The position numbers and the translations under genes are program-made. DNA of 60,000 nucleotides, taken from Nematostella vectensis (taxonomy: Eukaryota > Cnidaria > Anthozoa > Actiniaria > Edwardsiidae). Shown here one piece after another: positions 9,909 to 19,800 of this stretch; positions within the stretch are counted from its first letter, which is position 1; each line of letters opens with the position of its first letter. Location: the NCBI RefSeq assembly GCF_932526225.1, contig NC_064035.1:21815969-21875968 (forward strand), given 5' to 3'. The notes under the pieces are model-generated. The model saw nothing but the letters and a program-made list of their open reading frames with translations. It was not told the origin of the DNA and ran no database searches.

Positions 9909-10190
9909 CCCCTCAGCCCCCCCCCCCCCCCCTATGACGAACACACACCAGTCCCGGAAAGCAACTCTGCTTGGTCGGCTAGCTCGGTTATCGGGGTTGC
10001 TGGTCTTCTAGTGTCATTGATCGGCCTCTACACACGTAGGCGGGAGCTAGCTGCCGCGTTCACTCGTACACCCACAGCTACCGAAGGTACCGACGACGTG
10101 ACTCCGCCCACAAATGCACAGCAACCACCGCTTGCCGTTCCGGCGAGCCGACCCGGACAATGCAAATCTCGACTGTTAGCCATGGAGTAA
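9903..10190 (+). CDS. Small proline-rich single-span membrane protein with a PPPPY motif
   Basis: An intact 95-codon frame from ATG 9903 to TAG 10188-10190. Residues 1-13 contain MKPLSPPPPPYDE, which includes a PPxY motif of the kind that binds WW-domain ubiquitin ligases in viral and cellular budding. Residues 25-45 form a hydrophobic span (SSVIGVAGLLVSLIGLY) followed by an RRR stop-transfer signal. The rest is threonine/proline-rich. The prolines come from a run of 16 C at 9917-9932, so the exact frame depends on that homopolymer being read correctly. Function unknown; an envelope or exit factor is inferred. Confidence 0.55.
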   Translation: MKPLSPPPPPYDEHTPVPESNSAWSASSVIGVAGLLVSLIGLYTRRRELAAAFTRTPTATEGTDDVTPPTNAQQPPLAVPASRPGQCKSRLLAME

Positions 10191-10243
10191 GCAGACATTT
10201 AAACACGAGAGCCCCACCCATATCTGCACGTCCGTGCATCGCA

Positions 10244-10516
10244 ATGTCGACGACGCAGCAAAGCAAGATTACAAAGAACATCACCGACGCCGCAGTCATA
10301 ACCGGCCTCGTCGCCGGTATCGGCTGGGTTGGGCGCAAGGTCTTGCGCGAAGACTTAACCAAAGACCCCTCCGCGAACGCCATGAACTACGCAAAAATGA
10401 CTGCCGCCGTTGCAGGTGCTGTCGCTTTGAAGTGTTACCTTGAGGACCAGAAGATCCTGGCAGAGGTGAACATCGCCGTTAACGAGGAAAACCTCCAGGT
10501 CAAGGGCCGACGTTGA
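10244..10516 (+). CDS. Small two-span membrane protein of the element
   Basis: An intact 90-residue frame starts at ATG 10244, within a longer frame whose upstream part reads less like protein. Two hydrophobic segments are visible, around AAVITGLVAGIGWVG (residues 17-31) and KMTAAVAGAVALKCYL (residues 51-66). A basic/acidic linker lies between them and the tail is hydrophilic. It follows the PPPPY gene by 53 bp on the same strand. Both are undamaged, in contrast to the large genes. No family recognised. Confidence 0.5.
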   Translation: MSTTQQSKITKNITDAAVITGLVAGIGWVGRKVLREDLTKDPSANAMNYAKMTAAVAGAVALKCYLEDQKILAEVNIAVNEENLQVKGRR

Positions 10517-10555
10517 GCGACGGACCCGTGGTGGACAAGCAAGGCATACCCAATA

Positions 10556-13500
10556 CTAAAGAGGGTTATGGAGCCCGGACCGCCAGTGTTGTATTACACG
10601 GCGTACTCTAAGCACGGCTTCAAGCGTTCGCAGTTGCGTGTTGCGTGACCAGCGCTTGGGCCTGCAGCTAAGGCATGTGAGTCTGACATTCCACTTGTAG
10701 TGATCCTGACTGTTGTCTAGCCGGTCGATAATGAAGCATTGGGGATGGCTCTTGGTGTATCCCTGAAACAGGAGCTGAGTGCCACAGACCGTGCACTTCT
10801 TTTCCGCGTCAGCAATCATGCCGAGTACGTGGTCTACCGTTAGAACGTGGTGTGATCCCGTGTACTTTATGCGACCCTTTTGCCTGTCGTCTATAGCGTA
10901 TCGCTTGATTTGCGCTATAATGAGCTCTTCACTGGGCGTAGCCTGCAGTCCTGTGGGAACCAAGGCACCGGGGGCGTTATCGGGGGGAATTACGCGGACT
11001 ATCTGGTCGGCGTGCCGCACGCGGAAGATGCCGGTGTATACAGCATTCGTGATCCAACCCTCTAAGCTGTGGTCTATGATAAACAGACGTCTTGGAGTCT
11101 GGATAGTCTTGCCCTGCACCCGGTGGACGGTTCCCCAGCCTGCGTATTTCCACTCGAGGGGAAGCCCGTTAAGAACCGCGTCGAGAGGAACATCGACTAC
11201 CGTGCCTCTGTATGCGTCGACCTTCTCACCCCTTTTGCCTGGCACGGGCACTGACCGCCCTTGCTTGCGATAACGATGCGCGACGCTAGGATCGGGGTCA
11301 AAGCGGATGGTTGCTGGCAATCGGGTGTAGTTTTTCCTGTGGTGCTCTATCAATCGCTGCTGAACAAGAGCCCCCATCTTGTTGGTCGAGCACACCCACA
11401 TATCGTTTGGGTGGGCCTGCTCGATCGCCGCGTCGAACGCTACCCCATCCCACTCCTCTCGAAACACTTCAAGCTGTTGGGAATCTGAGCGACACCAAAT
11501 CCGGGCCTTTATGTCGTGGAGCCTGGAGGAGAGCAGGCCGTCGCATGTACTGTACGGCTTTCCGCAATCTTCACACAGGCAGCGGTAGTCGGGCTTGAAC
11601 CAGCGGATGTTCTCTTGTGCCCACTCCTCGAGCATATCGTGAGGCCCCTCTTTATCTTCCCAGGGCGGGACCTGCCCATAGTCGCCACAACACACTACCT
11701 GACACGGCCGCGTGGCGAGATACTCTAGGATGGCGCGTAGCACTTTAGTCTGTACCTTACTGCACTCGTCAATGATGATTACTTCTGCGAGACGGTCGAG
11801 TGCCCCAGCTCGGAAGGTCTCCACTCCTCTATCGGCTTCTCCTCTGGTATGCAGAGGTAATGGTGGTAGGTTTCAGCCTTCTCCGCGAGGCGCGGGTTAT
11901 TGCGATAGTCGTGGGCGAGGTCGTTCTCGGGAGTGAGCACCACAACGTTGCGGCCGCGGAACATGCTCACCGCCCACTCGGTCTTCCCCGATCCTCCTTG
12001 GCCGGCTAGATGCATCTTTGCAGAGGTTGCGGCCAATAGATCGCACGGCAGACTCGGCGCAGTGCTTGGCTCTTTGGCCAAGTTCCCCGACTTCTTCGGA
12101 TCCCAAGCCGCTTCGGGTCGCCACTCGTACCCAGACTTCTTGTGGCGCCACTCTCCATACCTAGGATTTCGCTCCACGAGCTTTACACGACTGGGCACCG
12201 CCTTTGCGTATATGGCATCTGTGCACACCCGGAGGAAGTCTTCGCGAGGAATCCGCCTCAACATGCGTCGCAACGCTATGTTTGTGTACGCCAAGACGAA
12301 GGCCCTGATATGGTACCATTGTGAGCGTCGGACACCGTCTTTATATTGGATCAGATAAGCCCCGTCGGCATGCTCGAAGTTAAGTAAGTGGTCGGTGCCC
12401 GCAAGGAGGTTTGTCAGATACGCGGCTTCTTCACGGTCGCGAACTACGATCGAGGACTCGTCACCATGGCGAGCGCACTACGAAACTGACTACGAGATCT
12501 CGACCCTCAGGATACTGCTTCGCTACTCGCGCTAGAGTGGGGGAACCTGATGGGGTCCTTTTTTCCGACGCTATACAATACCTCCCTCGCCGTGGCCATG
12601 ACGAGGTCACCCGAGTCTAACAGGTCCTTGAGCTCTGGCGTGGTGATCCAGCCCTCGTTTTGTTCCAAGTGCTGCCCTACCCTCCCGGAAGTGTAGGGGT
12701 GGCAGGCCTTAGAGAACTCCCACTCGGTCAGCTGAATGAGCCCGGTTAGTTGAAGAACCTCGCTCAATGGCCGTCCCACAACATCCGCGATACGATACAC
12801 GTTCGTATTGAAGCCGTATTTCCGTACCACGTCAATGGCGTCCGAAGCGCCGCCGAAGACACTATCCTCGCATCCTAGGTACGCCACACGCATGTCAATG
12901 TGCGCATGAGGCTGCGCCCCTAACTTTTTCTTGCTATTCCACATTTTGGACTCAACCTGCGCCGCTTGCCAGACGTCCCTGTATTTAAGAGGCGTTGGCC
13001 TGATGTTCTCTCTTTGGACCCACTTCTTGAAACGGTACCCTATTGCGCCGCCCATCGAGTGCGTAGCTTCGGTGTACTCTTGGTAGGCTGGGTGGTCATC
13101 AGGTAGCCATTGAGGATCATGCCCCGTCTCGTCCGTAAAGGCCCTGTCGGTCGCGACGCTATCTCTCTCCGATCAGTATAGCTTCCCCTCGTGCGTGACT
13201 ATAAGCGCCCGCATAACCAGATCCTCGTGCCTCTTGGGATCGCCCTGTTTGTGAAGCGAACGAGCACCTCTCGCACTTTTGCCTCGCGCGTTTTCGTGGC
13301 GGCACTGGTTAAAGCCTTCTCCTGACGTAGCGAACGAAGCTCATCCTCAGCCTCGAAGTCTAGGCCGTGGACGCTCGTTATCGCAGGTGGTTCAGTCGGA
13401 AGCTCCGCCCAGGCGTGGTTATTGTGGCAAGGGATAGTGACCCTCGCCTTAGTCTTGTATTTTCCCGAGTCCCACATAACGTTGCCCAGGGCGTCCACGG

Positions 13501-14433
13501 CTACTAGCTTTATCTCGAGCTTCTTTTCCATCTCAGAGGTCTTCTTTGGCGCATCCCCAAGTAGCCAGCTTCTTGTCAAATCGCTCGAGGATCTTGCCTC
13601 GTGTCTTGGTTAGACCAAGGGAGCGTGAGGTACTGCGATTCCTCAAGAAGTCGGCAACATAACACAACACAGTTAGCGAAGGCGTCACTCCCCTCTCGCT
13701 CAAACATTGGCCCAGGCTCCCCATTTTGCTCAGGTAAAGGGCGAAGCTCGTATCTCACGTAAACGAGGAACTCTCGTCCTTTCTCCCAGATGCCCGCATC
13801 GATATCTTCCAGGGCGCCGACTGCGATTTGGTCTCCTCTTTTGACTAATGACCCACCAATCTTGTGCTCCGAGCGCCCTTCCTCCTCTGGGGCCCTACCA
13901 ACGACCGTAAAGAGTCTGTAACGCCGGTCAGGGTCTACCATCTCAAGCACCGGTGGCAACACTGCGTTTGCCCGCAGAGACTCTCGCTCTTGCGAGACCC
14001 ACCACACCGAGCCATCGTCATTAATATCAGGCCCCCGCATAACCGGCTTTGGAGCAATGACTCCTGCTGCACCAAGATCTCGTATCTCCTGGTAAACACC
14101 GGCGCTTATGTCTTGGCCCCGAGGAGTGGCATCCACGCTTGGGAACCGAAGATGGGCGCCGCCGACGAAGAGAGAATAGTACTTCTCGGGGTCTAAGCCC
14201 TTTGGGCAATTTTGCTTTAGAAGCGGGTCGAGCTCGCGCCAAGGCTCCTGTTTCGCGGCCTCTTCGTCAGCCGTTCGCCGACGCGCTTCTGCCGGAACGA
14301 GCGGCTTAAGCAGCTTGTGCTTGACATCCTCGGGGATGTCCTCGTCTGGGATGTTCTGGACCAGCCCTGGTAGTACGGCAGGCGCCTCTTTGTCAGGCAT
14401 GCTATTGAGAATCTCCTCTATGTAAGCGTCCAT
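10556..14433 (-). pseudogene. Polymerase-helicase-HNH fusion gene, heavily frameshifted
   Basis: From ATG 14433 to the stop at 10556 the minus strand codes almost continuously but moves between frames near 13,610, 13,540, 13,215, 12,500 and 11,815, with a TGA near 13,177. The N-terminal third is unrecognised. Near 12,900 the motif HIDMRVAYL resembles motif A of family-B polymerases. Near 12,215 LRVCTDAIYA resembles motif C, keeping the second aspartate, preceded by a helical ITxxAR-like stretch. Then come Walker A (GQGGSGKT, near 11,990), DECSK, CGDYGQVPPW, TVHRVQGKTIQ and a VYTGIFRVRHA arginine motif of an SF1 (Pif1/RecD-like) helicase. The last 60 residues have CxxC, IDRLDNSxxHxxxNV and CLSC, an HNH-like treble clef. 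The helicase is secure; the polymerase is inference. Confidence 0.6.
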
Positions 14434-14439
14434 CTTTGT

Positions 14440-14578
14440 GTATGCCTTGTGCCACCCAGTCTCTCATTGCCCGTACCGCGGGCTACGATATCAGACAGGA
14501 CGAGTGTTTGGGTATGCCTTGTGCCACCCAGTCTCTAATTGCCCGTATCGCGGGCTACGATATCAAACAGGACGAGAG
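14440..14578. repeat. Two tandem 72-bp repeats
   Basis: The block starting TATGCCTTGTGCCACCCAGT at 14,441 recurs at 14,513 with few changes. The second copy contains the C-terminal codons of the zinc-finger gene, so a duplication of that gene end is likely. Confidence 0.8.
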
Positions 14579-14830
14579 CGAACCGTTCCCGAGCGCGCCT
14601 CTCGGTGCCGCGCATCCTCTGCCCTACACGATTCGCTCCGCAGGGGCGGCACAACCGCGTCTCCGACTGCGTCCCTATGCCGCAGATCTTGCACGGCACG
14701 GGGAGGGGGCTGCCCTTACGGAGCCTTTGGAGGTGCACCTTGCAGTAGGTGTCCATGCACCTCTGGCCACACGTGTTTGCATGACCGACCTTTATAACCC
14801 GCAGTAATCTTTTCGAATGCTCGGTATACT
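14535..14830 (-). pseudogene. Small zinc-binding protein, start lost
   Basis: The minus-strand frame has paired cysteines: NTCGQRCMDTYC-KVH near the beginning, then CKICGIG and CRPCG about nine residues apart, followed by a basic arginine-rich helix and a stop at 14,535. This is a zinc-ribbon or RING-like arrangement of about 90 residues. The only in-frame ATG (14,756) falls after the first cysteine pair, and a stop codon lies upstream, so the natural start seems lost or mutated. It sits just upstream of the polymerase-helicase gene. A regulatory or transcription role is possible but unproven. Confidence 0.45.
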
Positions 14831-14859
14831 ACAGGACAGACGAGGGTCTAATTGCAAGG

Positions 14860-15060
14860 TCCCCACGTTACCACACAAGGGGGGGCCAGCCACCCTGTTA
14901 TCGCGCCGCCCGGCGCGCGCTAGGCTCCCCCTTGCTTCCCCTAGCGCTAGCGCTACCGAAAACGCGCGCGCGCCGCCATCCCCTTAAAGCGAGGCGCCTT
15001 AAGCAAACGCTTTACGCGACCCCTATAACACACCCCTCTCCCACGAGAGGGGTGTGCAAG
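14860..15060. other. CpG-rich right terminal segment of the element with perfect hairpin
   Basis: No gene is visible. The stretch is rich in GCGCGC and CTAGCGCTAGCG words. At 15,029-15,056 there is a perfect 12-bp stem, CACACCCCTCTC paired with GAGAGGGGTGTG around the loop CCAC. Directly after it, composition becomes AT-rich, so this is the likely edge of the insertion. Confidence 0.6.
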
Positions 15061-16010
15061 ACTTGACAAAGTCCCATTGTTTTGCGGCAAAAAGCTTTCA
15101 TAGGATATTTTTTGTACTAAACATACAGGCACAATTTATAGCATATAGTGCGATTTTGAGGAAATAAGAAACGTTCCCGTTTTCTGTTGTCATCCAAGAA
15201 GAAAGTTTTTGCTTAACATAATTTTCACAAGGTTCCCCACATTAGATTTGTCTAATAAGCCATATTACACAAAACGTAAGGCAACATTTAGCTTAACTTA
15301 GCAAGTGTAACTTATGTTGTAATTTTGCGTCTTGACCAATCAAATTTAGAATATTAACAAAGGCATTTTTGTCATACAAGCGTGCATATGCCAGATTGCC
15401 TACACGAAGCATTAGAGTGGTGTTCAAATCCCGTGCAACAAAATGTAATTGTTAAAGTGTAATAGTCAAGCCAGAACAAATAAGAACAAAGACATTACAG
15501 TGTATTAGTACTAAATAATAAATAGTATTTCATGGGCTTTTGAAAACCACTCTACTTAATTTGCGCTATACAAAATACATTCTATTGCAGGCTAAGGCAG
15601 CTCACAACTTCACAGGGTACAAACAAAGAGCAAAAATGTAATTAATCTTTAAGTGATATAAACTTTCAAATATTAACTATAATACTGTAATCTGTAAAAT
15701 TTGGAATGCGAATATGGTAACGAGAATGGCCTGGAGAAGTCGGCCAATTACCCTGTCACGCGACGCTATGGACACTTCATCAATCATCACAATGAAAGCC
15801 AGGGCAAGACATGAGTAACAGTAACGCAACTCGGTGTACATTAAAGCTGAACTATAGTCTTTTAGACCATGAAAAAGCCTAGTCCCACCAGTAACTGCAT
15901 TTCACAGTCTTCACATAATACAGAAGGAACATTCTCCTTTCACCGAATTCTATTATCCTAAATCTTTTGACTTAATTGTTTGTGTTTTGTTTAGTGCCGG
16001 AAAATTTATA
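15061..16010. other. Host DNA between element edge and PDI stop codon
   Basis: AT-rich sequence with no convincing coding region or RNA gene. It must contain the PDI 3' untranslated region, which reads on the minus strand from 16,010 downward. I could not fix a poly(A) signal. Confidence 0.5.
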
Positions 16011-16837
16011 TTATAACTCTTGCTTGTTTTTTTCTTGTTGATCTTTGGGGATGTCTGAAAGAGGTAGTGGTGGCTCCTCCATGAATGATATCAAGTCTTC
16101 CGTCACCCTATCTCCGTCGTACTCCACTACGAACTTGCCGTACAGGTAGTAGCGTAGGGTGGGGTAGCCGTTCACTTCCTCCTTGTCGCAGACATCTGTA
16201 GATTTAAAAGACGAGTGAGCGGTGAATTGGCCATTTACGGTATACGGAAAGGACCTCTGTGATTGTTGACCTCTTCATCAAGTGGAGAAATAGAGCATTT
16301 TCTATTTCTATGCCCTAGAGGTAAAAGCTAGTTCATAGTAAAGCACTACCAAATACTTACCGCCAAATTTTGTGCAATCGAGTTTCGCAAAAACTCTGTT
16401 TGGTTGGTCTTTGAATGTTTCGGCTGCTTTCTCGTACTTTGGCTTGGCATTCTTGCAATGCCCACACCCTAAAGGATCACGACAATGCTTAGCACATAAC
16501 GTCGAAACACATGGCTAGCACGCGACGAAACAATATGTATGTAGAACGTAACGTATGGTGCGAAAGCATCAAGTAAGCATGAAATAAAAACACATGTTAC
16601 ATACTACAAAGTGAACTTAGTGACTCAAGGTCACCTGACATATTCTTCATTGAAGATCTAAATAAAGTCTACAGTGTATATTGGGTAGCGTCTAGGCATT
16701 GGTACTCACATGGTGCGTAAAACATGACAAGGACGTGCTCCGTATTGTTAAGGTACCCCCAAAAGTCCGAGCCATCGAGTTGTTTGACAAGGGACGAGTC
16801 CTCTTCAGCTGACGCTGCTTTTGCTGTATTTGACGCT
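16011..16837 (-). CDS. PDIA5: PDI exons 32-34: thioredoxin domain 7 (CGHC) and KQEL end
   Basis: Exons are 16,837-16,710 (linker, HVLVMFYAP), 16,468-16,361 (CGHC-KNAKPKYEKAAETF to LDCTKFG) and 16,195-16,011 (DKEEVNGYPTLRYYLYGKF to KNKQEL and the stop at 16,011-16,013). The exon layout differs from domains 2, 5 and 6 (no microexon), fitting an older, original C-terminal domain. KQEL is a KDEL-type retrieval signal. Confidence 0.88.
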
Positions 16838-19800
16838 CTGCAAGTTCAAGTCAATAGGTGAGTAGTGCAGTACATGCACTGGTGCCCTTGGAAATGACTG
16901 ACTGAAATAATCAGTCCTTCTTAGGGGTTTTTACTAACGTTCTCATAAACAGAACCAGATCCTTCTCGCTTCTGTCGCCTTCGTACTCCTTAGCAACTTT
17001 TCCATTCCTAATGAAGTATGAGTAATCAAATTAGCCCACTGCACATAACATTCGTTACATTAAATTTATCAAACACCAAATAAAAACACTTACTTGTACA
17101 ACTTGACTGAAGAAACGCCAAAATAAAAAGAAGGAAAAGTGGTATTAGAACAAATGAAGAAGCCAGGGAATGTGAAAGTCCGCAAAAAAAAAATTTCTAA
17201 AGGAGTTCGCGTAGTAGAAGATATGAAAGAATGTTTTTAGAAATCCTACCACACAGAAACTTTACCCTTCGTCCCTTACATTATGTGCTTTTCTTACCAG
17301 TTGGATAGCCAGCGAGAGCAACCTTCTTGGCGACGTCCTTGTGTTTCGTGCAGTCCACGGCAGCAAGGTTGCAGTTAGCCTGGAGAGTCAGATAACAAAA
17401 AACAATGAATTATATTGTGTATCTCTTAGTTTGTGTCCAAGTATTTATTAATCACACGTATGTGTTACTGACGTCAGTCACTTGTATGTCGTTACTGACG
17501 TCAATAACACTTATGTTGTAACACACAATTTTATCGTTAATTATTTTACTAATCACACACTTATGTTGTAACTGACGCCTTCATCATTAAGTATTAACTA
17601 ATCACACGTATGTTATAAAATAAATGGCTACAGCATTTACGTAACTCACGTCTTCATCGTGTAAAACTTGTGCAGCTTTATAGTAGTTTGGCTTCATCTC
17701 GTTACAATGGCCACACCCTAGGAACAAGGAGCCGCCCAAATTGTTATATACCTGAGGTATATACGTGAGATATATACCTGAGGTATATACGTGAGGTATA
17801 TGCGTGAGATGTGTACAGACTTACATGGCGCGAAGTACATGACCAGGACGTTCTCATGAGATTTGATAAACTCGTCATGACTCTCGTCGGTCAAAAAAAC
17901 TACTTTGCTGTCATCCTTGCTCCAGTCCGCTGGCGGAGGGGGAGGGGCGGGCTTCTTAGGACTGTGAAAAGCATGTTAAATATTAAGGCGTATTCAGTAT
18001 TTCAAGGACTGTGAAAAGCATGTTAAATATTGGGGCGTATTCAGTATTTTAAGGACTGTGAAAAGCATGTTAAATGTTAGGGCGTATTCAGTATTTTAAG
18101 GACTGTGAAAAGCATGTTAAATATTAGGGCGTATTCAGTATTTTAAGGACTGTGAAAAGCATGTTAAATATTGGGGCGTATTCAGTATTTTAAGGACTGT
18201 GAAAAGCATGTTAAATATTGGGGCGTATTCAGTATTTAAAGGACTGTGAAAAGCATGTTAAATATTGGGGCGTATTCAGTATTTTAAGGACTGTGAAAAG
18301 CATGTTAAATATTGGGGCGTATTCAGTATTTTTAAGCCTGAAAAAGCACGTTAAATATTGGGACGTATTCAGAATTCTTAGGGACGACGTTAAATATTGA
18401 GACGTATTCAGGATATCTTGAAAAGAGGCTGTGATGCTAAAGCACAGAAAGACCACAAAAAGTTTACGGATGATCGATCCGACGATCCCATATCTGTCAA
18501 CTCTCCCGCATTAGGCAAGAGTTTCAAGATTTCGGACCCCTTCTCCCGCTCTCCCGCGTTGAGCACCAAATCTCCCGCTTTTTAGCGATTTTTATCGCTT
18601 CCGAAAAATTATACCATAGAAAATCGTCATTTTGCCTATTTTCTATTAAAATATTTGAAACAACAATTCCCTTGCGTAGCGCAATTTATCTAACACCCTC
18701 GTGAGATCTATAAGTGGATTTGTTCGCGAGAGCTTTCTATACGGCAAACGCCTGCAAGGTTAAACCCACCCTTCCTCCCCAAAAAATGAATATACCTCAC
18801 CCCTCCCCCAAAAAATTCTCAAGCCTTGAGATTTTCGGAGGTTGACAGGTATGCATCCAGTGACACAGAAGTCCCTCAAATAACTCGTAAATGCTTTGCA
18901 AGCATTCACAAGTTAAAAGAAGATGTTTTTTCCTGAGGTTGCAAAAAGCAGTGCATTGTGTCGTCGAAGCAATGAACATCTGACACTAAAATGGCTTCCG
19001 TGCGGGGAAAATTCGTGACGATCAAAAAAGTAAATCAAAACAATTTCAAAAAGCGACTCGAGACTGTCCAAGTTTAGAACGATTTTTATGGGAGATTGCA
19101 CTATAGCTTAGTGCAAGTGTGGCAAGTACCAAAATTATCACCTCTATTGGTTGAACCGCAGCAATATTCTCCATTTTATCAACATGACTTTGGCATAGCT
19201 GACAAGTTCACATATTTCAATATTGGTGTAAGCTTTTAGTGAGTGGAAGATCGGGACGTGGGTGAATGCAACTTGGTGGAGACTCACTCTTTCATGAAGC
19301 TCACTAGCGCCTCAGCAGTCCTCCTGCCCGTGTACTTGAACTGAAATTCCCCCTCCCTATACATGTAACAAGAGCGTCACGAGTTTAATCTTCATAAAAA
19401 AAATCCTCATGAAAACGTTAATCAATACCAAACTCAAGGAATTTCGCGAGTTATTAGGGGACTCACGAGTCTGCGTAAAAAACTGGATTGTTTAGGAAAT
19501 GATCATACGGGGATGGAGTTTAATGTTTCTGAAAACAGAGTTTGAAGTGGACAGAGGGACATGGCGAAATAAATATTTGGAACACGTTTTGTTCTAAGGT
19601 GACCAGGAAAGGCGAAAGACGTTTTGCTAATAACGTTTTGGATAACATTTTTTTTATCAACCGCCGTGCGTCGTGATGGCGCGCAGATGTTTCAATAGCT
19701 TTATTAGACAACATAACTGCCCAATGGGGTCATACGTAAACCGGCACGAGGCCCATGCAGGACGTACCCCCACCATATAAAAAAATTGGAAATAAAATTA

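Larger units (their letters stand above)
1..15060. mobile_element. Endogenous virus-like DNA element, right part, decayed
   Basis: A GC-rich block packed with short-spaced, intronless coding sequences on both strands ends near 15,060, where composition drops abruptly to AT-rich host DNA. It holds a candidate capsid gene, an A32-like packaging ATPase, an SF1 helicase fused to a polymerase-like domain, a large initiator-like gene and several small membrane-protein genes. This content resembles mid-size eukaryotic double-stranded DNA viruses (Polinton/adintovirus-like grade). I saw no integrase or adenain-type protease in the window, so membership in those groups is not shown. Stops and frameshifts in most genes make it a fossil insertion. 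The left end lies outside the window. Confidence 0.8.

Noticed and set aside
1-15060. Annotation as a canonical Polinton/Maverick
   Set aside because: No integrase or protease in the window, and the helicase is SF1 fused to the polymerase-like part. The left end is unseen, so the name is withheld.
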